Source of the DNA: Dyella sp. S184
Lineage (GTDB): Bacteria; Pseudomonadota; Gammaproteobacteria; Xanthomonadales; Rhodanobacteraceae
Reading direction: 5' to 3'
DNA length: 64,000 bases
Assembly (NCBI RefSeq): GCF_009766065.1
Contig: NZ_LMUE01000002.1
Location: 680,514-744,513 of the forward strand
Position 1 is the stretch's first letter. Every line of letters begins with the position of its first letter. Below, piece by piece: positions 11,687 through 22,476 of this stretch. The position numbers and the translations under genes are program-made. Below the pieces are notes generated by a model. The model saw nothing but the letters and a program-made list of their open reading frames with translations. It was not told the DNA's origin and made no database searches.

Positions 11687-11815
11687 TTCCCGTCCTCCGT
11701 AGAGTTGTTGTCGTTGTAACCAGGGATCGCGACTCCTGTCGGTCCATGGTGGTGGGCTTAATCCTTCTGCCCCGGGCGACGCTTCCTGCTTCACCCAAAA
11801 ATCGATAACCAGCGA

Positions 11816-13048
11816 TCAGAAATTCTTGGTAATCCAGCCACGCAACTTGCCGACCAGGCCGCCGACGCTGCCGCCAGCCGGTCCCATGGCGCGCATGCCG
11901 CCGGCGCGTGCGCCATGCAGCAGCAGGCCGACGCCGGTGGCATGCAGCGGACTGGAGACGACCTCGCCGAGACCATCGATCTGCTGCGGCACGCCGATGC
12001 GCACCATCTTGTGGAAGATCTCCTCGGCCAGCTCCAGCGCGCCTTCCATCTTCGAGGCGCCGCCGGTAAGCACCACGCCGGCGGCGACCAAGCTCTCGTA
12101 GCCGGAACGACGCAGCTGGTCCTGCACCATCTCGAAGATTTCCTCGTAGCGCGCCTGCACGCTCTGCGCGAGCGACTGCCGCGCGAGCCGGCGCGGCGGG
12201 CGATCGCCGACGCTGGGCACCTGGATGGTTTCCTCGGCATGCGCCAGCCCGGTCTGCGCGCAGGCGTACTTGATCTTGATTTCCTCGGCATGCGCGGTCG
12301 GCGTATGCACGCCATAGGCGATGTCGCTGGTGACCTGGTCGCCACCCACCGGCAGCGAAGCGGTGTAGCGGATCGAGCCCTGGGTGTAGATCGCGATGTC
12401 GGTGGTACCGGCGCCGATGTCGACCAGGCACACGCCCAGCTCTCGCTCGTCGTCGGTCAGTACGGCCTTGGCGCTGGCCAGGGCGGATGGCACCAGCTCG
12501 TCCACCGAAAGGCCGCAGCGCTGGATGCACTTGGTGATGTTCTGCACCGCAGCCGCTGCACCGGTGACCAGATGCACGTTCGCTTCCAGCCGTACGCCAC
12601 TCATACCGACCGGCGAGCGGATGCCGTCCTGCCCGTCGATGCGGTATTCCTGCGACTCCTTGTAGAGCACCTTGCGGTCGGCCGGGATCGCCACCGCGCT
12701 GGCTGCCTCCAGCACCTGCTCCAGGTCGCCTGCGGTCACCTCACGGTCGCGAATGGCCGCGTTGCCGTGAGAGTTGCGGGTTTCCAGATGGCTGCCGGAG
12801 ATCGACGCGTAGACCGAGCGGATATCGCAGCCAGCCATCAGCTCGGCCTCTTCCACGGCGCGCTGGATCGAGTGCACGGTCGATTCGATGTCGACCACCG
12901 AGCCGCGCTTCATGCCGCGCGATACATGGGTGCCGATGCCGATCACGGTGATCGGCTCGCCCGGCTCGTACTCGCCGACGATCGCCACCACCTTCGAGGT
13001 GCCGATATCGAGGCCGACTACCAGTTGCTTGTCGTTGCGAGGCTTCAT
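11816..13048 (-). CDS. ftsA: Cell division protein FtsA
   Basis: FtsA is the actin-like ATPase that tethers FtsZ to the membrane. Visible motifs: 'VVGLDIGTSKVVAIVGEY' (phosphate 1), 'CLVDIGAGTTDIAIY' (phosphate 2), 'GVVLTGGASKMEG' (adenosine), and the C-terminal amphipathic helix 'GKLRGWITKNF' for membrane attachment. The ATG at 13048 (MKPRNDKQLVVGLD) with a GAAGG site gives 410 residues; the longer frame to 13168 overlaps ftsQ and is rejected. Confidence 0.98.
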   Translation of the reverse strand: MKPRNDKQLVVGLDIGTSKVVAIVGEYEPGEPITVIGIGTHVSRGMKRGSVVDIESTVHSIQRAVEEAELMAGCDIRSVYASISGSHLETRNSHGNAAIRDREVTAGDLEQVLEAASAVAIPADRKVLYKESQEYRIDGQDGIRSPVGMSGVRLEANVHLVTGAAAAVQNITKCIQRCGLSVDELVPSALASAKAVLTDDERELGVCLVDIGAGTTDIAIYTQGSIRYTASLPVGGDQVTSDIAYGVHTPTAHAEEIKIKYACAQTGLAHAEETIQVPSVGDRPPRRLARQSLAQSVQARYEEIFEMVQDQLRRSGYESLVAAGVVLTGGASKMEGALELAEEIFHKMVRIGVPQQIDGLGEVVSSPLHATGVGLLLHGARAGGMRAMGPAGGSVGGLVGKLRGWITKNF

Positions 13049-13076
13049 TGGGCGGCCTTCAATAGGCAGATCGTCT

Positions 13077-13811
13077 TCATGTGCGGGGCGAACCTCCAGC
13101 GTTGGCGGCGGCCGCTTGCGGCCAGCGCACGGCAAATCCATTGGTGTAGCGAAGATCGGCGTAGGCAAAGGTGTCGGTATGGCCAGCCATCAGCTGCGGA
13201 TAAACGTCGAGGAAGCGACGCAGCCGGCGCCCGGCCTGGTCACGGTCGCCAATCACGATCTGCGCGCCAGTGGCCGTGGTGACGCTCCAGCTGCCGCGCT
13301 CAGTCAGCGCAACACCCGTGATCTGCAGGTGGGTACCGGCGAATGCCTTCTGCGTCTCGGCGTAGAAACTCACTACCTCGGCCAGTCGTGCATCCGGACC
13401 GTGCAGATCGGGCAAGGTGCTGATGCCGTCCGCACCGGGCGCGTCGAATACGAGGCCCTGCCGGCTGATCAGCTGCTTGTCGTTCCAGCGCGCAAACGGC
13501 TGACGCTCGTAGATGCGCAGCAGCAAGGTATCCGGCCAGCGCTTGCGCGCCTCGGCCGATTCCACCCACGGCAACGCCGCCACTGCCTTCTGCACGGTAT
13601 CGAGGTCCAGCGCGAAAAAGCCCTTGCCCAGGCGCGGCAGCACGGCCGCACGGATCTCGTCCGGGCTGACGTGCTTGAACTCGGCCTGCACCGTCAACTG
13701 GGTCACCGGCCAGCGGTTGGCCGCAAACCATCCGCGCAGCACGCCGACAATCGGCAGCGCGACCAGCGCAATGGCCAGACACCAGGCAACGAGGCGGATG
13801 GTTCCCTTCAC
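13077..13811 (-). CDS. ftsQ: Cell division protein FtsQ
   Basis: FtsQ is the bitopic divisome scaffold that binds FtsB and FtsL. It has one N-terminal membrane segment (about residues 5-27, '[19 protein letters not shown]'), a POTRA domain beginning at '[24 protein letters not shown]', and a beta domain with '[20 protein letters not shown]'. Length 244 residues. ATG at 13811 overlaps the ddl stop by 4 bases (ATGA), implying coupled translation. Confidence 0.96.
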   Translation of the reverse strand: MKGTIRLVAWCLAIALVALPIVGVLRGWFAANRWPVTQLTVQAEFKHVSPDEIRAAVLPRLGKGFFALDLDTVQKAVAALPWVESAEARKRWPDTLLLRIYERQPFARWNDKQLISRQGLVFDAPGADGISTLPDLHGPDARLAEVVSFYAETQKAFAGTHLQITGVALTERGSWSVTTATGAQIVIGDRDQAGRRLRRFLDVYPQLMAGHTDTFAYADLRYTNGFAVRWPQAAAANAGGSPRT

Positions 13812-14761
13812 GCGCCCTCCCGGATGCTGGTTTCGAGTACGCGCCAGCAGAGTTCCTGATAATCGATGCCGGCCACCGCAGCGGCCTTCGGCACCAGCGA
13901 GTGCGAGGTCATGCCCGGTGCGGTGTTCACTTCCAGCAGCCAGTTGCGACCAGCTTGGTCGCGCATCACATCGACGCGGCCCCAGCCGGCGCAGCCCAGC
14001 GCATCGAACGCCACCAGCGACAATGCGCGCAGTTCTTCACCCGCTACGCCTTCAAGACCCGGACAGATGTACTGAGTATCTTCGGCCACGTATTTCGCGT
14101 TGTAGTCGTAGAACGCAGCCTTCGGCACGATATGGATGCTCGGCAACACCTGACGACCGAGGATCGCGACGGTGAGTTCATCGCCCTCGATCAGGGTTTC
14201 CATCAGCAGGTCGCCCGGATACTTTTCGGCCAGCACAACCGCCGCATCCAGATCCTTCTCCGCGAACACCCGCGTCACACCAACACTCGAACCTTCGCAG
14301 GCCGGCTTGACGATCAGCGGAAAGCCGACCTGCTTCGCCGCCGCGTACACATCGGCACCGCGTGGCAGCGCGACGAACTTCGGCGTCGGCAAGCCCAGCG
14401 ACTGCCACACGCGCTTGGAGCGCGTCTTGTCCATCGACAGCGCGGAACCGAGTACACCCGAACCGGTATACGGCACGTTGAGCGACTCCAGCGCTCCCTG
14501 CAGCACACCATCCTCGCCACCGCCGTGCTGGCCGTGCAGGATGTTGAATACGCGCGCGAAATGGCCGGCGCGCAGTGCGTCGAGCAGCGCCGGGATGCCG
14601 TCAATGGCGTGCGCGTCGATACCGCGTGCCTGCAGCGCGGCCAGCACGTTGCGGCCGGAATCGAGCGAGACCTCGCGCTCGGCCGAGCTGCCGCCCATCA
14701 CCACGGCGACGCGACCGAACTGGGCGGGATCCGTGATCTTGTTGATGTACTTGTCGTTCAC
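13808..14761 (-). CDS. ddl: D-alanine-D-alanine ligase
   Basis: Joins two D-Ala molecules for the peptidoglycan stem; ATP-grasp fold. Motifs: N-terminal '[16 protein letters not shown]', '[13 protein letters not shown]', the ATP-binding '[15 protein letters not shown]', and '[35 protein letters not shown]' read as the metal- and product-binding region. 317 residues, DdlB-like. Start and stop both overlap its neighbours murC and ftsQ by ATGA. Confidence 0.98.
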   Translation of the reverse strand: MNDKYINKITDPAQFGRVAVVMGGSSAEREVSLDSGRNVLAALQARGIDAHAIDGIPALLDALRAGHFARVFNILHGQHGGGEDGVLQGALESLNVPYTGSGVLGSALSMDKTRSKRVWQSLGLPTPKFVALPRGADVYAAAKQVGFPLIVKPACEGSSVGVTRVFAEKDLDAAVVLAEKYPGDLLMETLIEGDELTVAILGRQVLPSIHIVPKAAFYDYNAKYVAEDTQYICPGLEGVAGEELRALSLVAFDALGCAGWGRVDVMRDQAGRNWLLEVNTAPGMTSHSLVPKAAAVAGIDYQELCWRVLETSIREGA

Positions 14762-16197
14762 TTGCCTGTCCTCAGATGGCCTGCGTGGGCCAGCTCCACT
14801 GCCGCCGTGCCGATGTCGCCAGCACCAAGCAGCAGCAGCAGATCGCCGTCGCGCAGCAGCGCCGGCAGCGTTTCCTTCAGATCGCGCGGATGCTCGACCA
14901 GCACCGGATCGACCTTGCCGCGCGCACGCACCGCGCGCGCCAGCGCGCGGCCGTCGGCACCGGCGATCGGCGCCTCACCTGCTGGGTAGACATCGGTCAG
15001 CACCAGCACATCGGCCTCGGCCAGCACGTTGGCAAAGTCGTCGAGCAGGTCACGCGTGCGGCTGTAACGGTGCGGCTGGAAGCCGACCACCAGCCGACGC
15101 TCCGGCCAACCGCCACGCGCGGCGTCGAACACCGCCGCAAGCTCGCGCGGGTGATGGCCGTAGTCATCGACCAGCAATACACTGCCGTGATCGAGCGCGA
15201 TCTCGCCACGGCGATGGAAGCGCCGACCGACACCCTGGAAGTATTCCAGTGCATGCGCCAGCGCGTCGGCTTCCACGCCGAGCTGCCAGCCGATCGTGGC
15301 GGCGGCCAAAGCATTCAGCACATTGTGCCGACCCGGCAGATTCAACTTCACCGGCAACGCGTCGCTACGGTTCGGCAGCAGCAGATCGAAATGCATCTCG
15401 AAGCCGTGCTGGGTGAGGTTCACTGCGCGCACGTCGGCATCCACCGTATCGATGCCATACGTCATCACGCGACGCGTGGTGGATTTCGCCAGTTCGGCGA
15501 CTTCCGGGTCGTCCATGCACAACACGGCCAGGCCGTAGAACGGCAACCGGTGCAGGAAATCGGCGAACGCCTTCTTCACCTGGGCGAAATCACCGCCGTA
15601 GTTCTCCAGGTGATCGGCGTCGATATTGGTGACCGCGGCGATCACCGGCGACAGCAGCAGGAACGAGCCATCGGATTCATCGGCTTCCGCCACCAGATAC
15701 TGGCCAGTGCCCAGCCGCGCATTCGCGCCGGCAGCATTCAGCTGGCCACCGATCACGAAGGTCGGGTCGTAGCCGGCCTCGGCCAGTACGCTCGCGGTGA
15801 GGCTGGTGGTGGTGGTCTTGCCGTGGGTGCCAGCGATCGCCACGCCACGGCGAAAGCGCATCAGTTCGCCGAGCATCTCCGCACGCGGGATCACCGGGAT
15901 GCGCGCGGTACGCGCGGCAACCAGTTCCGGGTTGCCCTGTTTGATCGCACTTGAGGTCACCACCACGTCGGCATCGCCGATGTGCTCGGCGGCATGCCCG
16001 ACATGCACCGTGATGCCCAGCTGCTGCAGACGCTGTGCCGTCGACGAATTCGCGCGGTCGGAACCGGACACCGCATAACCGAGGTTGTGCAGCACCTCGG
16101 CGATGCCGCTCATGCCGACACCACCAATGCCGATGAAGTGCACGCGACGGAACGTGCTCATCAGATCCTCGTGCGCATGCAAGCGACGCGGCGTCAT
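14758..16197 (-). CDS. murC: UDP-N-acetylmuramate-L-alanine ligase MurC
   Basis: Adds L-Ala to UDP-MurNAc. Mur-ligase features: N-terminal Rossmann '[18 protein letters not shown]', P-loop '[13 protein letters not shown]', '[12 protein letters not shown]' and the C-terminal domain beginning 'FHRRGEI'. The start was set at 16197: it overlaps the murG stop as ATGA and is preceded by GGAGG at 7 bases. The resulting N-terminal extension '[12 protein letters not shown]' resembles that of Xanthomonas MurC proteins. An internal ATG at 16161 with a GAGG site is a fallback. 479 residues. Confidence 0.96.
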   Translation of the reverse strand: MTPRRLHAHEDLMSTFRRVHFIGIGGVGMSGIAEVLHNLGYAVSGSDRANSSTAQRLQQLGITVHVGHAAEHIGDADVVVTSSAIKQGNPELVAARTARIPVIPRAEMLGELMRFRRGVAIAGTHGKTTTTSLTASVLAEAGYDPTFVIGGQLNAAGANARLGTGQYLVAEADESDGSFLLLSPVIAAVTNIDADHLENYGGDFAQVKKAFADFLHRLPFYGLAVLCMDDPEVAELAKSTTRRVMTYGIDTVDADVRAVNLTQHGFEMHFDLLLPNRSDALPVKLNLPGRHNVLNALAAATIGWQLGVEADALAHALEYFQGVGRRFHRRGEIALDHGSVLLVDDYGHHPRELAAVFDAARGGWPERRLVVGFQPHRYSRTRDLLDDFANVLAEADVLVLTDVYPAGEAPIAGADGRALARAVRARGKVDPVLVEHPRDLKETLPALLRDGDLLLLLGAGDIGTAAVELAHAGHLRTGK

Positions 16198-17267
16198 ACG
16201 GCGACCTCCAGGCATGCGCGGGCAATCACGTCGGCCGCGTCCGGCTTGGCCAGCGTACGTGCGGCTTCAGCCATGGCCAGCAGCTGCGTGCGGTTGCCCA
16301 GCAGCGATTCCAGCCGCTGCGCCAAATTCTGTACGTCCAGATCCCGCTCCTGAATTACAACGGCGGCGCCTGCGGCCACCAACACTTCTGCATTGCGCGT
16401 CTGGTGGTCGTCCACCGCATGCGGGAACGGCACCAGCACCGCACCGAGTCCCGCGGCGGTCAGCTCAGCCAGGGTCAGCGCGCCCGCGCGACAGACGGCC
16501 AGATCGGCCCAGCCATAGCTGGCAGCCATGTCATCGATGAATGGCACTACTTGTGCCTCGACACCGGCTTTCGCATACGCCTCGCGCGCTTCGTCGAGAC
16601 CGCGATTGCCGGATTGATGCAGCACGTCCGGGCGCTGTTCGGGTGTCAGCTGCGCGAGTGCCTGTGGCACGGCCAGATTCAGGGCGCGCGCACCGAGGCT
16701 GCCACCAAGCACGAGCAAGCGCGGCTTGCCATTGCGCGCGGTCATGCGTTGCATCGGCTCAGGCAACGCGGCAATGACGGCGCGCACCGGGTTGCCAACC
16801 CATTCGGCCTGCGGCAATGCATCGGCAAAGCCGGCCAGCACGCGCTTCGCGAATCCGGCCAGCTTGCGGTTGGTGAATCCGGCCACGCGGTTCTGCTCAT
16901 GCACCAGCAATGGGCAGCGCAGCAACCACGCGGCGAGGCCGCCGGGGCCAGCCACATAGCCACCCATCGACAACACGCTGCGCGGCTTCACCTTGCGCAG
17001 CACGGCCAGCGATGCAATCAGCGCGCGCAGCAGCATCAACGGCGCCAGCAGGCGGGTCTTGAGGCCCTTGCCGCGCAGGCCACCGACCACCACCGTGTGC
17101 AACTCGATCCGGTGCGCCGGCACCACCTTGGTTTCCATGCCGCCGGCCGCGCCCAGCCACACCACGGGCACGCCTTGCGCGCGCAGGCAATCGGCCACGG
17201 CCAGACCGGGAAAGATATGGCCACCGGTACCACCGGCCATGATCAGCACGGGCGCCGACGCGGTCAT
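16194..17267 (-). CDS. murG: Lipid II synthase MurG (GlcNAc transferase)
   Basis: Transfers GlcNAc from UDP-GlcNAc to lipid I at the inner face of the membrane. GT28 features: 'MAGGTGGHIFPGLAVAD' glycine loop at the N-terminus, 'SMGGYVAGPGGLAAWL', 'LVLGGSLGARALN', and the UDP-GlcNAc site 'CRAGALTLAELTAAG'. 357 residues, normal length. ATG at 17267 overlaps the ftsW stop (ATGA) and its own stop overlaps murC. Confidence 0.98.
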   Translation of the reverse strand: MTASAPVLIMAGGTGGHIFPGLAVADCLRAQGVPVVWLGAAGGMETKVVPAHRIELHTVVVGGLRGKGLKTRLLAPLMLLRALIASLAVLRKVKPRSVLSMGGYVAGPGGLAAWLLRCPLLVHEQNRVAGFTNRKLAGFAKRVLAGFADALPQAEWVGNPVRAVIAALPEPMQRMTARNGKPRLLVLGGSLGARALNLAVPQALAQLTPEQRPDVLHQSGNRGLDEAREAYAKAGVEAQVVPFIDDMAASYGWADLAVCRAGALTLAELTAAGLGAVLVPFPHAVDDHQTRNAEVLVAAGAAVVIQERDLDVQNLAQRLESLLGNRTQLLAMAEAARTLAKPDAADVIARACLEVAV

Positions 17268-18502
17268 GCAATCACCGCTTCGCGCGGCTTGACCACGACA
17301 TTTGCATCGACGGCTGCAACCGCTGCCGGCACGCGCGTCGTCATCTGCCGCGCATCCAGCGCGCGGTTGATTTCAAACGTGGCGCGCAACAGCACGCCAG
17401 CCATCGCGCAGGTCAGCACCATCGACGAACCGCCATAGCTGATCAACGGCAGGGTCAGGCCCTTGGTCGGCAGCGCACCGAGATTCACGCCGACCGACAC
17501 GATCGCCTGCATCGCCAGCATCAGCGAAACACCGAACGCCACGTAACCGGCAAAGCGCTGGCCGACCTCGACGCCCTTCAGACCCAGATACAGGCCGCGT
17601 CCTACCGCCAGTGCGAACAGCCCCATCACCAGCACCACACCGGCCAGGCCGAGTTCCTCACCGATCACCGCGAAAATGAAGTCGGTGTGCGCCTCTGGCA
17701 GATAAGACAGCTTCAACACGCTGGAGCCAAGCCCCACACCGCCCCACTCACCGCGTCCGATCGCCATCAGCGACTGGGTCAACTGGAACCCATCATCGAA
17801 CGGGTGATCCCACGGATGCAGGAAGGTCGTCAATCGCTTCATGCGATAGCTTTCGCCGGTCGCCGCGATGTACAACAGCGGCATCAGCGGCAGGCCCATG
17901 ATGAACAGGAAGATCGGCCGCGCCCCACCGAGCCAGACCATCGCGATGGTCACCGCGATCACCAGCGTGGCCGAGCCAAAATCCGGCTGCGCCAGCAGCA
18001 GCAGCACGATCACGCCAGCGACCATGATCGGCTTGATCAAGCCAAGAAAGCGTGTCTCGACGTTCTCGCGATGGCGCACCAGGTAACTGGCGAGGTACAC
18101 CACCAGAATGAGCTTGACCGCTTCCACCGGCTGGAAGCTGGTCACCAGCAGGTTCAGCCAGCGCCGCGCGCCATTGATGCGCATGCCGAAATGCGGCACG
18201 AACACCGCCAGCAGCAGGACAAAAGCCACTGCCAGCAGTGGGAACGCATGCTTTTCCAGCAGCTTCAGCTCGGTACGCATCGCCATGCCGGCGGCGATCA
18301 TGCCCAGACTGAGAAACAGCAAGTGTTTCTTCAGGAAGTAGAACGCGCCCAAGTTCTGGCTGTCGGCCACCGCGATCGAGCTGGAGGTCACCATCACCAC
18401 GCCGATGCTGACCAGTCCGATCAAGGCGACCAGGAGCCACAGGTCGAAGCTGCCGCGTGGGCCCTGTCGACGTTTTGCCTGGGTGGTGTCGAAGCCGAAC
18501 AT
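17264..18502 (-). CDS. ftsW: Septal peptidoglycan glycosyltransferase FtsW (SEDS family)
   Basis: FtsW polymerises septal peptidoglycan together with FtsI. It has about ten membrane segments and the SEDS signatures 'RRWLNL', 'PDFGSATLV' and 'PTKGLTLPLISYGGSSM'. ATG at 18502 ([14 protein letters not shown]) shares one base with the mraY stop (TGATG). The 412-residue product is normal. The frame stays open far upstream through mraY, but that extension is a shadow. In most gammaproteobacteria murD lies between mraY and ftsW; here there is no space for it. Confidence 0.98.
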   Translation of the reverse strand: MFGFDTTQAKRRQGPRGSFDLWLLVALIGLVSIGVVMVTSSSIAVADSQNLGAFYFLKKHLLFLSLGMIAAGMAMRTELKLLEKHAFPLLAVAFVLLLAVFVPHFGMRINGARRWLNLLVTSFQPVEAVKLILVVYLASYLVRHRENVETRFLGLIKPIMVAGVIVLLLLAQPDFGSATLVIAVTIAMVWLGGARPIFLFIMGLPLMPLLYIAATGESYRMKRLTTFLHPWDHPFDDGFQLTQSLMAIGRGEWGGVGLGSSVLKLSYLPEAHTDFIFAVIGEELGLAGVVLVMGLFALAVGRGLYLGLKGVEVGQRFAGYVAFGVSLMLAMQAIVSVGVNLGALPTKGLTLPLISYGGSSMVLTCAMAGVLLRATFEINRALDARQMTTRVPAAVAAVDANVVVKPREAVIA

Positions 18503-19602
18503 CAGCGCACCTTCAACGTGGCAAGACCGACCAGCACCAGCACCACGCTGATGATCCAGAAACGCACGATCACCCGCGGCTCCGGCCAACCCTTCAATTC
18601 GAAGTGGTGATGGATCGGCGCCATCCGGAACACGCGCTTGCCAGTGAGCTTGAAGCTTGCGACCTGGATCATCACCGAGGCGGTTTCCATCACGAACACG
18701 CCACCCATCACCAGCAACACGATTTCCTGGCGCACGATCACCGCGACGCAGCCGAGTGCGGCGCCCATCGCCAGCGCACCGACATCCCCCATGAATACCT
18801 GTGCCGGATAGGTGTTGAACCACAGGAAGCCCAGTCCCGCGCCGGCCAGCGCGCCGCAGAAGATCGACAGCTCGCCCGCGCCGGGAATCGACGGAATGCC
18901 GAGGTATTCGGAAAACACCTTGTTGCCGGCGAGGTACGCGAACACGCCCAACGCGCCAGAGACCAGCACGGTCGGCATGATCGCCAGCCCATCCAGACCG
19001 TCGGTGAGATTCACCGCGTTGGAGAAACCGACGATCATGAAATAGGCCACCACCACGAACAGCAGCCCCAGCGGGAGCACCACGTGCTTGAACAGCGGCA
19101 CATACAGCGCGGTCTCCGCCACCGGCAGCCCGGCGACAGCCGCCGGCGCGCTGTAGTAAAGGAACAGCGCCGCACCGAGGCCGAACACCGACTGCCAGAA
19201 ATATTTCCAGCGGCTGGCCAGCCCACGGCTGTCCTTCAACACCAGCTTGCGGTAGTCGTCGTAGAAACCGATCGCGCCGTACGCCAGCATCACCGCCAGC
19301 ACCACCCACACATAACGGTTGTGCAGGTCGGCCCACAGCAGGGTGGCCACGCTGACCGAGAGCAGGATCATCACGCCGCCCATGGTCGGCGTGCCGGCCT
19401 TGACCAGATGCGTCTGCGGACCGTCGCTGCGCACCACCTGGCCGGCCTTCAGTGCAGCCAGCCGATTGATCAGCCACGGCCCGCACAGCAGCGACATCGC
19501 CAGCGCCGTGAGCGCGGCCATGATCGTGCGGAAGGTGATGTACTGGAACAGATGCAACGCGGTGAAATGCCGTGCCATCCAGTCCGCCAGTTCAAGCAGC
19601 AT
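18502..19602 (-). CDS. mraY: Phospho-MurNAc-pentapeptide transferase MraY
   Basis: Makes lipid I from UDP-MurNAc-pentapeptide and undecaprenyl phosphate; polytopic membrane enzyme. Conserved motifs: '[14 protein letters not shown]', 'FYDDYRKLV', '[12 protein letters not shown]', '[20 protein letters not shown]' (two catalytic-site Asp regions), and '[13 protein letters not shown]' near the C-terminus. ATG at 19602 with GGAGG 8 bases upstream gives 366 residues and overlaps the end of murF by 11 bases. Confidence 0.98.
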   Translation of the reverse strand: MLLELADWMARHFTALHLFQYITFRTIMAALTALAMSLLCGPWLINRLAALKAGQVVRSDGPQTHLVKAGTPTMGGVMILLSVSVATLLWADLHNRYVWVVLAVMLAYGAIGFYDDYRKLVLKDSRGLASRWKYFWQSVFGLGAALFLYYSAPAAVAGLPVAETALYVPLFKHVVLPLGLLFVVVAYFMIVGFSNAVNLTDGLDGLAIMPTVLVSGALGVFAYLAGNKVFSEYLGIPSIPGAGELSIFCGALAGAGLGFLWFNTYPAQVFMGDVGALAMGAALGCVAVIVRQEIVLLVMGGVFVMETASVMIQVASFKLTGKRVFRMAPIHHHFELKGWPEPRVIVRFWIISVVLVLVGLATLKVR

Positions 19603-20974
19603 GGGAAGCACCTCCCTGGTTCTTGTCTGCATGCACCCGATGGCTGCCGAGCGCAGCAACGACCTGCTCCATGCCGGCTGAGCGCGAGCCCTTCACCAGG
19701 CAGGTAACGCCGCCATGCAGTTGTGTCTGCAGCGCGGCAATCAGTGCCGCCTTGTCGTTGAAATGTTCGCCGCGCGCGCCGAAGGCCTCGACGGTGGCCG
19801 CGCCGAGCGGACCAACGGCAAACAGTCGCTCGACACCGCGCTCGCGCGCATGCGTGCCGATACCGGCATGCAGTGCAAGCGCATCCGGACCCAGCTCGGC
19901 CATGTCACCCAGCACCAGCCAGCGTTCGCCGGTGGCCAGCATCAGTGTGTCGATCGCCGCCGCCATCGAGCTCGGGTTCGCGTTGTAGCTGTCGTCGATA
20001 AGTGTCCAGCCGCCCTCCATCACTTCGCGGCGCAGCCGGCCTGGTACACCTGGTGCCTGTTCCAGTCCGGCGACGATGATGTCGAGCGGCACCTCGAGTG
20101 CGATCGCGATCGCCGCTGCGGCCAGCGCATTGGCGATGTTGTGGCGACCGGGCAATGGCAGCGCCACCTCGGCATCGCCGAGCGGTGTGCTGAGCACGAA
20201 ACGTGAACCGTCCACGCGCTGCTCCACGATGTCCGCGCCGACATTCGCTGGATGATCGAGGCCAAAACGCAGCTGCTTGCGCGAACCGGCCAGGCCGCCG
20301 AAGAAACTGGCGAAGCTGTCATCGGCATTGATGATCGCGCTGCCGTCTACCGGCAGCGCCTGATACAGCGCACCCTTGGTTTCGGCCACGCCTTCAACAC
20401 TGCCCATCCGCGCAAGATGCGCCGGCGCAATGAGCGTGACGAGGCCGATATCGGGCCGCGCGATGGCAGCCAGATAGGCTATGTCGCCCGGCTTGCCGGC
20501 ACCCATCTCGAAGACGGCGTACTCGGTGTCTTCCGGCATCGCCAGCAGGCTCAGTGGCAGGCCCAACTCGTTGTTGTAGTTGCCGGAGCTGACATGCGTG
20601 CGGCCATGCCGGGACAGGATCGAGGCGATCAACGTCTTCACCGTGGTCTTACCGTTGGAGCCGGTGATGCCAACCACGCGCACGTTGCGTTGAGCACGCA
20701 CTGCACTGGCCAGATCGCCCAGCGCCAACGCACTGTCATCGACCACGACCTGCGGCAGTACGCTGTCGACCTTGTGTGTCACCAGCGCCGCCACCGCACC
20801 ACGCTCGGCCGCTTCGGCCAGATAATCGTGACCATCCACCCGTTCGCCCCTGATCGCGACGAACAGGTCGCCGGGCTTCAGCTTGCGGGTATCGATCACA
20901 ACACCGGTAATCTCGGCATCGGCGCCGAACAACTGCCCGTGGGTCCACACGGCGATGGTGCTCAACGGCATCAT
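19592..20974 (-). CDS. murF: UDP-MurNAc-tripeptide D-Ala-D-Ala ligase MurF
   Basis: Completes the UDP-MurNAc-pentapeptide. Features: N-terminal '[31 protein letters not shown]', P-loop '[16 protein letters not shown]', and '[18 protein letters not shown]', a diagnostic MurF segment. 460 residues. Two consecutive ATGs (20974 and 20971) overlap the murE stop; either could be used. It begins a further overlap with mraY at its 3' end. Confidence 0.97.
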   Translation of the reverse strand: MMPLSTIAVWTHGQLFGADAEITGVVIDTRKLKPGDLFVAIRGERVDGHDYLAEAAERGAVAALVTHKVDSVLPQVVVDDSALALGDLASAVRAQRNVRVVGITGSNGKTTVKTLIASILSRHGRTHVSSGNYNNELGLPLSLLAMPEDTEYAVFEMGAGKPGDIAYLAAIARPDIGLVTLIAPAHLARMGSVEGVAETKGALYQALPVDGSAIINADDSFASFFGGLAGSRKQLRFGLDHPANVGADIVEQRVDGSRFVLSTPLGDAEVALPLPGRHNIANALAAAAIAIALEVPLDIIVAGLEQAPGVPGRLRREVMEGGWTLIDDSYNANPSSMAAAIDTLMLATGERWLVLGDMAELGPDALALHAGIGTHARERGVERLFAVGPLGAATVEAFGARGEHFNDKAALIAALQTQLHGGVTCLVKGSRSAGMEQVVAALGSHRVHADKNQGGASHAA

Positions 20975-22476
20975 GCGCGCGGCTCCCGGCTGATCCGTTC
21001 CAGCGCCGCATGCGCCACCGCCAGATCGTCGAATGGACGCTTGCCGGTGGCGCCTTCCTGGTAGGTCTCATGCCCCTTGCCGGCGATCAGCACCACATCA
21101 CCGGACTGCACGAGTCGCAATGCATGGCTGATCGCCGATGCGCGATCGCGCTCTACCGTCATCGAACGCGCCGAGGCCATGCCAGCGACGATCTGCGCCA
21201 CGATCGCGTCACCATCTTCGCCACGCGGATTGTCATCAGTCACGATCGCGATATCGGCCAATCGTGCGGCGATCGCGCCCATCAGCGGACGCTTGCCGGC
21301 GTCACGTTCTCCGCCGCAACCGAACACACAGATCAGCCGACCGGCGCAATGTGCGCGTACGGCGGTCAACGCCTGCTCCAGCGCGTCCGGGGTATGCGCG
21401 TAATCGACCACGACCAGCGGCAAGCCATGCAGTCCACCCAGCCGGCTCATGCGGCCATTGACCGGCTGCAACTTCTCGACTGCTGCCACGATGCGCTCGA
21501 GCGGCTCGCCGAGCGCGCCAAGACAGGCCACCACGGTGAGCAGGTTCGCCACGTTGAAGCGGCCCAGCAGCTGACTATTCAGCGCACGCGTGCCCCATGG
21601 CGTGCGCAGGTGGAACGCCAACCCTTCGGCCGAGGTGGTGATGGCGCTGGCGGCGATCTCGGCATCCGCCTCGCCAGTCATGCTCACACGCAGCGGCTTC
21701 ACGTCGGCTGGCAACTGCGCTACCAGTTCACGACCGAATGCATCGTCGATGTTGATCACAGCACTCTGCAGCCCAGACCATGCGAACAGCTTCGCCTTGG
21801 CCGCGCCGTAGGCTTCCATGCTGCCGTGATAATCCAGATGGTCGCGGGTCAGATTGGTGAAGGCCGCCACCTCGAAGTCCACCGCTGCCACACGCCCCTG
21901 CTCCAGCGCATGCGACGACACTTCCATCGCCACGTGGCTGACGCCGGCTTCGCGAAAATCCGCCAGCAGGCCCTGCACACTGATCGCGTCGGGCGTGGTG
22001 CGCTCGCCTTCGCGCAGCTGACCATGCACGCCCGCACCAAGCGTGCCGATGGTGGCGGTGCGATGATCAAGGAGAGTCAGTGCCTGCGCCAGCAGCTGTA
22101 CACAGGAGGTCTTGCCGTTGGTACCGGTGATGCCGATCACGCGCATCGCCTCGGCCGGACGGTCGTAGAAGCGCGCAGCGATTTCACTGACCTGATCGTG
22201 CAGACCATCGATCCACAGCAGCGGCACGTTGAGCGGCGCCACCTCGACCGCCGGCGCTTCGGCCAGCACGACCTGGGCGCCGCGCTGCACCGCGCTGGCG
22301 GCAAATTCGATGCCGTGTCCCTGGGTACCGCGCAGGGCGAAGAATGCATCGCCGCGACGCACCCGGCGCGAGTCGAGCGCCAGCCCGGACACCACGATAC
22401 GGCCAGCACCCGGCGCCGCGGCAACCTGCGCGTCGGCGATCCCCATCAGCAGCTGATCGAGGTGACCGGTGCTCAT
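20971..22476 (-). CDS. murE: UDP-MurNAc-L-Ala-D-Glu:meso-diaminopimelate ligase MurE
   Basis: Adds the third stem residue. The P-loop 'VIGITGTNGKTSCVQ', 'NLTRDHLDYHGSMEAYGAAKA' and the specificity motif 'DDNPR' are all visible; DNPR is the signature for meso-diaminopimelate rather than lysine. 501 residues. Starts by ATGA overlap with the ftsI stop. Confidence 0.97.
   Translation of the reverse strand: MSTGHLDQLLMGIADAQVAAAPGAGRIVVSGLALDSRRVRRGDAFFALRGTQGHGIEFAASAVQRGAQVVLAEAPAVEVAPLNVPLLWIDGLHDQVSEIAARFYDRPAEAMRVIGITGTNGKTSCVQLLAQALTLLDHRTATIGTLGAGVHGQLREGERTTPDAISVQGLLADFREAGVSHVAMEVSSHALEQGRVAAVDFEVAAFTNLTRDHLDYHGSMEAYGAAKAKLFAWSGLQSAVINIDDAFGRELVAQLPADVKPLRVSMTGEADAEIAASAITTSAEGLAFHLRTPWGTRALNSQLLGRFNVANLLTVVACLGALGEPLERIVAAVEKLQPVNGRMSRLGGLHGLPLVVVDYAHTPDALEQALTAVRAHCAGRLICVFGCGGERDAGKRPLMGAIAARLADIAIVTDDNPRGEDGDAIVAQIVAGMASARSMTVERDRASAISHALRLVQSGDVVLIAGKGHETYQEGATGKRPFDDLAVAHAALERISREPRA

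Noticed and set aside
11915..13282. Long plus-strand open frame opposite ftsA and ftsQ
   Set aside because: Antisense shadow with the same skewed composition; spans two real genes on the other strand.
18503..19486. Possible N-terminal extension of ftsW to 740 residues
   Set aside because: The extension is out-of-frame mraY; the true FtsW start overlaps the mraY stop and gives the normal length.
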